DNA from: Haberlea rhodopensis
Taxonomy: Eukaryota; Streptophyta; Magnoliopsida; Lamiales; Gesneriaceae
DNA: 64,000 nt
Direction of reading: 5' to 3'
NCBI GenBank assembly: GCA_907163345.1
Contig: CAJQUN010000002.1
Location: 41,455,754 to 41,519,753 of the forward strand
Positions 23,209 to 34,500 of this stretch are shown piece after piece. The notes below the pieces were generated by a model. The model searched no databases and was not told the origin of the DNA. It was given only the letters and a program-made list of their open reading frames with translations. A program made the position numbers and the translations under genes. Position 1 is the first letter of the stretch; each line of letters begins with the position of its first letter.

Positions 23209-25975
23209 ATAAATTTAATATATATATATATATGTTCATAAAGACACACTCACACACACGAACACATACCACCACCTAGTAACTATCGACGGTCGACCCT
23301 CACTCATTTTCTCCTTCCATTTCTACTTCTTTCTCAATCACCCATCAAAACACTTCCATTTCTACTTCTTTCTCAATCACCCATCAAAACACTTCAAAGG
23401 CTTCATGCAATCAAGAAGTTTCAACGGAATCAACAGTTAGATTTTGAAATTGTGCAAGAAAAGAGATAAAAACTCAAAGGCGCAGCTTAACAGCGTCATT
23501 CGGCGGAATTTGTGAGTCTTGGTCGAGTTTGGTTGCTGTTAGGACTTCAAATATGAAGATAATTCAAGGTATCTTAAGTTTTATCAATAGGGTCAAATTT
23601 TGGCGTCTGGCTATGACATGAGAATTGTAGTGTAAAAGTGCTGTCAAATGAATTCTGCTGCATTGATGTTGCATGCAGTATGTTCTTTCGAGTTTTGAGT
23701 ATAGTTGTGTTTTGAATTTGATGTTGATGTCCAAATTAAAGTCGAAGGTAAATAATGTAGCTTTGAATTGGCACCGAAATTACATCATTTTGGAAATAAG
23801 ATGAAAACGTTATGGTGATTTTACTAAACTAGGTGCAAATTGAATCTTCATGTACATGCAATTGCACATGCAGTAGGTTCTTTGAATTTCTAGGAAGAAT
23901 ACGTTAAAAATTTGATGTTGGTCCCTTCATAAACATTGTAGCATGTTAACTTATCTTCTTTGGAGTTGTTATGTATGAGGTATGCTAATTATACCATAAG
24001 TGTACAATCTGGATTATGCATGTATGCAGGTTGAACGTGCAACTTGTTCATCGGAATTCTGGGCAAAATTTGTTATGATTAGGAGTTATGGCTTAAATAA
24101 AAGTTGTAGTACATTGAGCTAGCATTAATTGGCAATCCATGTCATTAAATTTGGAGTTCATATGAAAAAAGTTATGCAAGGTTTCCTAAAACGTGTACAA
24201 TCTGGAAAACAGGGTAGGACAATTTTAGAAATCATGTGGTAATTGTTGCATAACTTCCTCAAGATGAATGAACTAGCTTAAACTCATAAAAGATGAAATA
24301 GAGTATGTTGAGTTATCCTGAAGTCCCCACTAGAATCAGGTGTTTTGGATATCATATGAATTAATTATGATATTTCTATGAAAATAAGTCAAGCTGGAAA
24401 TTAAAGTTTTCCCCTGTAATTTTGACTTAGGTAAATGAACGAATTTGGGGAAGTGATCAACATGTGATATGTCATATTTTGAATTAGCTTTCAAACTAAT
24501 TAGACTCAAGTATTTTGTTAAAGTGTCGGAAATGTTATGAGACGATTGATATGAGTATGTAAGCTGATATGGGTTTAAAAACTGATAGCTATAGACTATC
24601 TGAATGATTTTATGAACAGGTTATTATATCCCGAGGACAATTTGAAGGATACATAAGTCCTAGGTATTTATTAGCTCGGTTGAGGTACGTAGAAACCGGT
24701 TCTATCACAATGTTTGACAAAGACATGTGATGATCCCGATGAACGATTTATTTGTCATTACTTGACTTATATGTGATTACGTGATACATTGAGATGCATT
24801 TACAATTGGGTATCGATGTGCAAATTAAAACAACATGATATTTTGTTCACACACAAAGATTCAGTCAATCACATCAACACCACCGGATGTAGCATGTTGA
24901 TCCTATCGTTTCTTTGATACCTATACTATTTATCCTTTGAAATCTATGGTATTGTGTCGTGAGGATGCATGGACCTATCATTTGGCTCAGTTTAGATAAC
25001 TTTAGCGCCGAGTGTGTCGCCATCGCACGGTGATGATTGGGCACACCGCTTGGCACAATAGAACCTGTAGTGCCGAGTGTGTCGCCATCGCCGCATGAAG
25101 GATGGTTGGGCACATCGCATGACCCGATGGGCGCCGAGTGTCGCCACCCTAGCTCGAGCTATATTGTTGGTGATCATTCATTGGACTCCTGAGATTCTTA
25201 TATCCGAGATTATTGCACCTATACACGCATTGCATTCATGCACGGCATGAATCGCATGATATTTTGTCTTATATCGTGATTTATATCGGTTTTACGTACT
25301 GGGATTACTGACCCCCGTTGTGGAGGTTTTCATGTATTTGTTTGTGGGCTTGGTATGTAATACAGGTGGACAGATTTCAGATGCTCATGATGAAGCATCT
25401 AGGGGTACCAGAGTTTAGTGAGATCGAGCTCAAGTATTATGTTGTTGAGTTTGGAGTGAAGTCTGGGGTCCCAGTTACTATACTAAAAAGTTTTTAAAAC
25501 TATGTTCATTTCATCAAGGTACGCCGTGTAGCTGTATTTTAAGTATTAACGTAACTAAGAAAATTCATATCTGATTTAGTACTTGACTGTTGAATTATGT
25601 GCATGGATGAGAAACTGGTTTTACATATATTTCAATATTGACTATGAGTATATATTTATATGTAAAACAAGTTGTATGTTCCTCGTGCGTAGGGTTACGT
25701 GTCGGAAAATTTTAAACTAATCTTCCGCTGTTTACAATAAATTAATCATTGTGTGATAATTAAGCACTTAGGATCGGCCCTCACAATGTTTCCAATGGTT
25801 GGGACTTCCCTAACAGTTAAACCAATGAGATTAGTTTTTATTTTTTATGGCTGCGGTTTTATTAGTTTATATATTTGTATATATATATAACTTCCATCAC
25901 AATGTTTCCAATGGTTGGGACTTCCCTGACAGTTAAACAAATGGGGTTAGTTTTTTTTTTTTATTGCCATCATTT

Positions 25976-26015
<40 letters not shown>

Positions 26016-28522
26016 CCCATATATTTTGGTTAAATGTCGGAAAAAAGTATGTCAATATAATCAAGGACATGTACGACGAAGTAGCATCCAATGTGAGAAC
26101 GTGCAGTGGAGTGACAAGTGAGCTCTCGATCACTATTGGATTGCATCAAGATTTGCGTCAAGTCGTTTCCTGTTCCCCTAGTGATGGATGAGATAACAAA
26201 AGACATAAAGGCTGAATTATCTTGGAACATATTTTTTGCTGACAATGTTGTGTTAACCGACGAGACAATGACAGGGGTAAATCCAAATTGGAGTTATGCA
26301 GAGAGACGTTAGAATCAAAGAGTTTTAGATTAAGTATGTCTAAAATGGAATATATGGCATGCAGACTTAGTGGTCGTTCCTTTTGGGATTACGGTGTTGT
26401 AGCACTCGATGGTCAAGAGGTATCGATGAGCAGCAAGTTTCAATTCCTAGGTTCAGTTATCCAAAAGGATGGAGAAATTGACAGTGACGTTAACCACAGG
26501 ATTCAGACTATCTGGTTGAAATGGAGAAACGCCATCGGAGTTCTATGCTATCGTAATATCTCGCTGAAATTGAAGGAAAAATTTTATAGAACCGTCGTTA
26601 GACCCGTAATGTTGTATGTGACAGAATGATGGGGCACCCAAGAGGGATCACATCCAAAAGATGATTGCGGCGGAGATGTGTACGCTTCATTGGATGTGCG
26701 GTAAGACCAGAAGAGATAAAATAAGGAAAAAAGATATTCGAGCTGAAGTAGGTATAGCTTGTATAGAAGAGAAGATACAAGAAAGCCGCTTACGTTGGTT
26801 TTGTCATGTTCATGTAGGCCAGCAGTGCACCTGTGCGTCGAGTGGAGTCCATGATTTCGGCCAGTTCACGAGAGCGAGTGCACGACAGAAGATGACATGG
26901 ATCGAAGTTATATGTAAAGACTTTGAGTGCAGATTAATAAGATATGTTGACCGATAGAAGCGTTCGGAGAAGACTGGCGTATGTGTCCGACCCGACTTGA
27001 TTATCTCTACAGTTCATGTAGCCTACCCCAATTCATTGTGTTTAAAGGCTTAGTTGTTGTTGTCGGAAATGTTATGAACCGATTACTATGAGTATGTAAG
27101 CTGCAATGGAAATGTTATGAACCGATTACTATGAGTATGTAAGCTGCAATGGGTTAAGGTTTTGATAAGTAAACTGATAGCTATAGAGACTATTTGAACG
27201 ATTTTATGATCAGGTTATTATATCCCGAGGTCAGTTTGAAGGATACATAAGTCCTTGGTATTTATTAGCTCGGCTGAGGTATGTAGAAATTGGTTCTATC
27301 ACGATGTTTGACAAAGATATGTGATGATCCCGATGTATGATTTATTTGTCATTACTTGACTTATATGTGATTATGTTCATTGTGATGCATTTACAATTGG
27401 GTATCGATGTGCAAATTAAAACAATATGCTATTTGTTCACACACAAAGATTCAGTCAATCACATCAACACCACCGGATGTAGCATGTTGATCCTATCGTT
27501 TCTTTGATACCTATACGATTAATCCTTTGAAATCTATGGTATTGTGTCGTGAGGATGCATGGACGCATCATTTGGCTCAGTTTAGATAACTTTAGCGCCG
27601 AGTGTGTCGCCATCGCCCAGACACGGTGATGATTGGGCACATCGCTTGGCACAATAGAACCTGTAGTGCCGAGTGTGTCGCCATCGCCACATGAAGGATG
27701 GTTGGGCACATCGCATGACCCGATGGGGCGCCGAGTGTCGCCACCCTAGCTCGAGCTATATTGTTGATGATCATTCATTGGACTCCTGAGATTCTTATAT
27801 CCAAGATTATTGCACCTATACACGCATTGCATTCATGCACGGCATGAATCGCATGATATTTTGTCTTATATCGTGATTTATATCGGTTTTACGTACTGGG
27901 ATTACTGACCCCGTTGTGGAGGTTTTCATGTATTTGTTTGTGGGCTTGGTATGTAATACAGTGGACAGATTTCAGATGCTCATGATGAAGCATCTAGGGG
28001 TACCAGAGTTTAGTGAGATCGAGCTCAAGTATTATGTTGTTGAGTTTGGAGTGAAGCCTGGAATCCCAGTTACTATACTAGAGAGTTTTTAAAATTTTGT
28101 TCATTTCATCAGGGTACGCCGTGTAGCTGTATTTTGTAGCTGTACGGATGAGAAACTGGTTTTACATATATTTTCAATATTGACTATGAGTATATATTTA
28201 TATGTAAAACAAGTTGTATGTTCCTCGTGAATAGGGCTACGTGTTTGGAAATTTTTAACTAATCTTCCATTGTTTACAATAAATTAATCATTGTGTGATA
28301 ATTAAACACTTAGGATCGGCCCTCACAATGTTTCCAATGGTTGGGACTTCCCTAACAGTTAAACCAATGAGGTTAGTTCTTATTTTTTATGGCTACGGTT
28401 TTATTAGTTTATATATCTATATATATATATATATGACTTCCCTCACAATGTTTCCAATGGTTGAGACTTCCCTGACAAATAAACAAATGGGGTTTAGTTT
28501 TTTTTTATTGCCGTCATTTTAT

Positions 28523-28560
<38 letters not shown>

Positions 28561-31500
28561 CCCATATATTTTGGTTAAGTGTCGGAAAAAAATTCACATC
28601 AAGTATGTCAATATAATCAAGGACAAGTACGACGAAGGAGCATCCAATGTGAGAACGTCCAGTGAGGTGACAAGTGAGCTCTCTATCACTATTGGATTGC
28701 ATCAAGGTTTGCGTTAAGTCCTTTCCTTGTTCGCCCTAGTGATGGATGAGACAACAAAATACATTAAGACTGAATTACCTTGGAACATATTTTTGTTGAC
28801 AATGTTGTGTTAATCGACGAGACAATGGCAGTGGTAAATGTCAAATTGGAGTTATGCAGAGAGACGTTGGTATCAAAGAGTTTGAGTTTAAGTATGTCTA
28901 AAACGGAATATATGGCATGCAGATTTAGTGGTCGTTCCTTTTGGGATTCAGATGTTGTAGCACTCGGTGGTCAAAAGGTATCGATGAGCAGCAAGTTTCG
29001 ATTCCTAGGTTCAGTTATCCAAAAGGATGGACATATTGACAGTGACGTTAACCACAGGATTCAGACTGTCTGGTTGAAACGGAGAAAAGCCATCGGAGTT
29101 CTATGCGATCATAATATCCCGCTGAAATTGAAGGAAAAATTTTATAGAACCGTCGTTAGACCCGTAATGTTGTATGTGACGGCATGCTGGGCACCCAAGA
29201 GAGATCACATCCAAAAGATGAGTGCGGCAGAGATGTGTAAGCTTCATTGGATGTGCGGTAAGACCAGAAGAGATAAAATAAGGAAAGAAGATATTCGAGC
29301 TGAAGTAGGTATAGCTTGTATAGAAGAGAAGATACAATAAGGCCGCTTACGTTGGTTTTGTCATGTTCACGTAGGCCAGCAGTGCACCTGTGCGTCGAGT
29401 GGAGTCCATGATTTCGGCCAGGTCACGAGAGCGAGGGGACGACAGAAGATGACATGGATCGAAGTTATATGTAAAGACATGGAGTGCAAATTACATAAGA
29501 TATGTTGACCGATAGAAGCGTTTGGAGAAGACTGACGTATGTGTCCGACCTGACTTGATTATCTCTACAGTTCATGTTGTCTACCCCAATTCATTGTGCT
29601 TAAAGGCTTAGTTGTTGTTGTTGTCGGAAATGTTATGAACCGATTGCTATGTGTATGTAAGCTGCAATGGGTTAAGGTTTTGATAAGTAAACTGATAGCT
29701 ATAGAGACTATTTTAAACAATTTTATGGTCAGGTTATTTTATCCCGAGGTCAATTTGAAGGATACATAAGTCCTTGGTATTTATTAGCTCGGCTGAGGTA
29801 TGTAGAAACCGGTTCTATCACGATGTTTGACAAAGATATGTGATGATTCCGATGTATGATTTATTTGTCATTACTTGACTTATATGTGATTATGTTCATT
29901 GTGATGCATTTACAATTGGGTATCGATGTACAAATTAAAACAATATGATATTTGTTCACACACAAAGATTCAGTCAATCACGTCAACACCACCGGACGTA
30001 GCATGTTAATCCTATCGTTTCTTTCATATCTATACGATTTATCCTTTGAAATCTATGGTATTGTGTCGTGATGATGCATGGGCGCATCATTTGGCTCAGT
30101 TTAGATAACTTTAGAGCCGAGTTCGTCACCATCGCCCAGACACGGGGATGATTGGGCACACCGCTTGGCTCAGTAGAACCTGTAGTGCCGAGTGTGTCGC
30201 CATCGCCACATGAAGGATAGTTGGCCACATCGCATGGCCCGATGGGGCGGCTAGTGTCGCCACCCTAGCTCGAGCTATATTGTTGATGACCATTCATTGG
30301 ACTCCTGAGATTCTTATATCCGAGATTATTGCACCTATGCACGCATTGCATTCATGCACGGCATATTTTGTCTTATATCGTGATTTATATCGGTTTTACG
30401 TACTGGGATTACTGACCCCCGTTGTGGAGGTTTCATGTATTTGTTTGTGGGCATGGTAGGCAATACAGGTGGACAGATTTCAGATATTCATGATGAAGCA
30501 TCTAGGGGTACCAGAGTTCAGTGAGATCGAGCTCAAGTATTATATTGTTGAGTTTGGAGTGAAGTATGGAGTCCCAGTTACTATACTATAGAGTTTTTAA
30601 AACTATGTTCATTTCATCAGGGTACGCCGTGTAGCTGTATTTTGTAGCTGTATGGATGAGAAACTGGTTTTACATATATTTTCAATATTGACTATGAGTA
30701 TATGTTTATATGTAAACAAGTTGTATGTTCCTTGCTCGTAGGGCTACGTGTTCGAAAATTTTAAACTATTCTTCCGATGTTTACAATAAATTAATCATTA
30801 TGTGATAATTAAACACTTAGGATCGGCCCTCACAATGTTTCCAATGGTTGGGACTTCCCTAACAGTTAAACCAATGAGGTTAGTTTTTATTTTTTATGGC
30901 TGCGGTTTTATTAGTTTATATATTTATATATAAATATATGACTTCCCTCACAATGTTTCCAATGGTTGGGACTTCCTGACAGATAAACAAATGGGGTTAG
31001 TTTTTTTTTTATTGCCTTTATTTTATTATATATATATATATATATATATATAAATTGGACCCATATATTTTGGTTAAGTGTCGGAAAAAAGGTCACATCA
31101 AGTATGTCAATATAATCAAGAACATGTACGCCGAAGGAGCATCCAATGTGAGAACGTGCAGTGGGGTGACAAGTGAGCTCTCGATCACTATTGGATTGCA
31201 TCAAGGTTTGCGTTGAGTCATTTCCTGTTCGCCCTAGTGATGGATGAGATAACAAAAGACATACAGACTGAATTACCTTGGAACATATTTTTTGCTGACA
31301 ATGTTGTGTTAATCGACGAGACAATGGCAGGAGTAAATGACAAATTGGAGTTATGCAGATAGACGTTTGGATCAAAGAGTTTTAGATTAAGTATGTCTAA
31401 AACGGAATATGGCATGCAGATTTAGTGGTCGTTCCTTTTGGGATTCCGGTGTTGTAGCACTCGGTGGTCAAGAGGTATCGATGAGCAGCAAGTTTCGATT

Positions 31501-34500
31501 CCTAGGTTCAGTTATCCAAAAGGATGGAGAGATTGACAGTGATGTTAACCACAGGGTTCAGACTGTCTGGTTGAAATGGAGAAACACCATCGGAGTTCTA
31601 TTCGATCGTAATATCCCGCTGAAATTGAAGGAAAAATTTTATAGAACCGTCGCTAGACCCGTAATGTTGTATGTGACAGAATGCTGGGCACCCAAGAGGG
31701 ATCACATCCAAAGGATGAGTGCGGCAGAGATGTGTAAGCTTCATTGGATGTGCGGTAAGACCAGAAGAGATAAAATAAGGAAATAAGATATCGAGCTGAA
31801 GTAGGTATAGCTTGTATAGAAGAGAAGATGCAAGAAAGCCGCTTACGTTGGTTTTGTCATGTTCACATAGGCCAGCAGTGCACCTGTGCGTCGAGTGGAG
31901 TCCATGATTTCGGCCAGTTCACGAGAGCGATGGGCTTGGATCAGAGTTATATATAAAGACTTGGAGTGCAGATTACATAAGATATGTTGACCGATAGAAG
32001 CGTTTGGAGAAGACTAAAGTATGTGTCCGACCCACTTGATTCTCTCTATTGTTCATGTAGCCTACCGCAATTCATTGGGCTTAAAGGCTTAATTATTGTT
32101 GTGCTCGGAAATGTTATGAACCGATTACTATGAGTATGTAAGCTGCAATGGGTGAAGATTTTGATAAGTAAAGTGATAGCTATAGAGACTATTTGAATGA
32201 TTTTATGATCAGGTTATTATATCATGTTGAATGATAGAGTTTTACTTATCAAGGACTCTAGATAAATATTTTTATATTCATAGGAGTGTTGATAAGTTAG
32301 CTAGGAGTTTTAGTTTATCTAAAATATTATACTAGTTTATCTTTTTATTTAATTAGATTTATCTTCCTAGATTTTAGGATTAGGAGTCTTCTATAAATAG
32401 AAGACATATGGTTGTATTTATTTTAAGATTGGAACAATCAATAAAGAGAAGACTAGTCTCTCAAATAATTCTTTTCTTCAAACTTACATGGTATCAGAGC
32501 TTTAGGTTTGAAAAAAACTAAGGTTAAAAGTTTATCAAACATTAGCCGCCGGCGAGTTGTTGCTATCTCAACTCAACCGCTGGCGGCTAGGCTTTCAAAT
32601 AGTAGTCGTAAAGCAAATCCTAGCAGCAGCCAATAGCACGCGACTTCTGCTACAGTAATTTAGCGTCTTTGCTACAGTAAAAGCGCGACTTTTGCTACAG
32701 TACTTTCGCGACTTTGCTACAGTAACTTTGTGATTTTTTTTCCCTTGTTTTCGCGGCATAGTCGGGTGTTTTTTCATCATCTGTTTTAGGGCAATTGTAA
32801 GGATTCTCATGTGCCTACATCTCATCAGCAAGCTTGGTCTCATAAACATCTATAGCCAAGCTTGAGGGGGAGTAGATAATATCAAATCTATTGTTGAAGA
32901 CTCAGACTCACAAGAGAAGACGTAGACTAGCAGACGCATGCTCACAAAAGAGGAGCAGACGTAGACTAGTAGACGCAGGCTCCAAAATAAAGGAGGAGAC
33001 GTAGACTAGCAGACGCAGACTCCCAAAAGAGGAGGAGACGTAGACTAGCAGACGCAGACTCACAAAAGGGAAGCAGACGCAAACTCCAAAAAGAGGAGGA
33101 GACGTAGACTAGCAGACGCAAACTCCAAAAAAAGAGGAGGAGACGTAGACTAGCAGACGCAGACTCACAAAAAAAGGAGCAGACGCAGACTCGCAAAAAA
33201 AGGAGCAAACGCAGACTCGCAAAAGAGGAGCAGACGCAGACTCCAAGAAAAGGAGCAGACGCAGACTCCAAGAAAATGAGCATGACTCTGAGAAAGAGGA
33301 GGAAGTCTCAAACAAAATTTGATAGCATCTTGACAAAGGCTATTCACAATCCTAAATTTGAAGACCTGAGTTCCAAGCTGAGCATGATAAACATATATGA
33401 CTCAGCTTGAGGGGGAATGTTGAATGATAGAGTTTTACTTATCAAGGACTCTAGATAAATATTTTTATATTCATAGGAGTGTTGATAAGTTAGCTAGGAG
33501 TTTTAGTTTATCTAAAATATTATACTAGTTTATCTTTTTATTTAATTAGATTTATCTTCATAGATTTTAGGATTATGAGTCTTCTATAAATAGAAGACAT
33601 ATGGTTGTATTTAATTTAAGATTGGAACAATCAATAAAGAGAAGACTAGTCTCTCAAATAATTCTTTTCTTCAAACTTACATATCCCAAGGTCAATTTGA
33701 AGGATACATAAGTCCTTGGTATTTTTTAGCCCGGTTGAGGTATGTAGAAACCGGTTTTATCACGATGTCTGACAAAGGCATGCGATGATCCCAATGTATG
33801 ATTTATTTGTCATTACTTGACTTCTATGTGATTACATGATACATTGAGATGCATTTACCAATTAGGTGTCGATGTGCAAAATAAAATAACATGATATTTT
33901 GTTCACACACGAAGATTCAGTCAGTCACATTAATACCACTGGACATAGCATGTTGATCCTATCGTTTCTTTGATACCTATACGATTTTTCATTTGAAATC
34001 TATGATATTGTGTCGTGGGGCGTGGGGATGCATGACACGTCGCTTGGCTTAGTTTAGGTAACTGTAGCTCTGCGTGTATCGCCATCGCCTAGACAAGGGG
34101 ATGCTTGGGCACACCGCTTGGCTCAACAGAACCTGTAGCACCGAGTGTGTCGCCATCACCCACATGAGGATGGTTGGGCACATCGCATGGCCCGATGGGG
34201 CATCGAGTGTCGCCATCCTAGCTCGAGTTATATTGTTGATCATCATTCCTTGGAATCCTGATATTCTTATATCCCAGAGTATTGCAACTATACAAGCATT
34301 GTATTCATGCACAGCATGAATCGCATGATATTTTATCTTATATCGTGATTTATATCGGTTTACGTACTGGGGTTACTGACCCCCGTTGTGGGGGCTGTCA
34401 TGTTTTTGTGTGTGGGCATGACAGGTAATACCGGTGGACAGATTTCATATGCTCGTGAGAAAGCATACCAGAGTTCAGTGAGAGCGAGCTCAGGTATTAT

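Noticed and set aside
32966..33347. Minus-strand frames rich in Leu/Phe/Ser (ESASAPLLRVCVCSFF-like) that look like membrane proteins
   Set aside because: They are translations of the AGACGCAGACTC tandem array in a non-coding LTR element interior.
24874..34312. Short frames with CRHTRHYRFY- and HPSCGDGDTLG-type peptides repeated in each block
   Set aside because: They come from the GC-richer internal repeat of the LTR part (CCGAGTGTGTCGCCATCGC) and are broken differently in each block.
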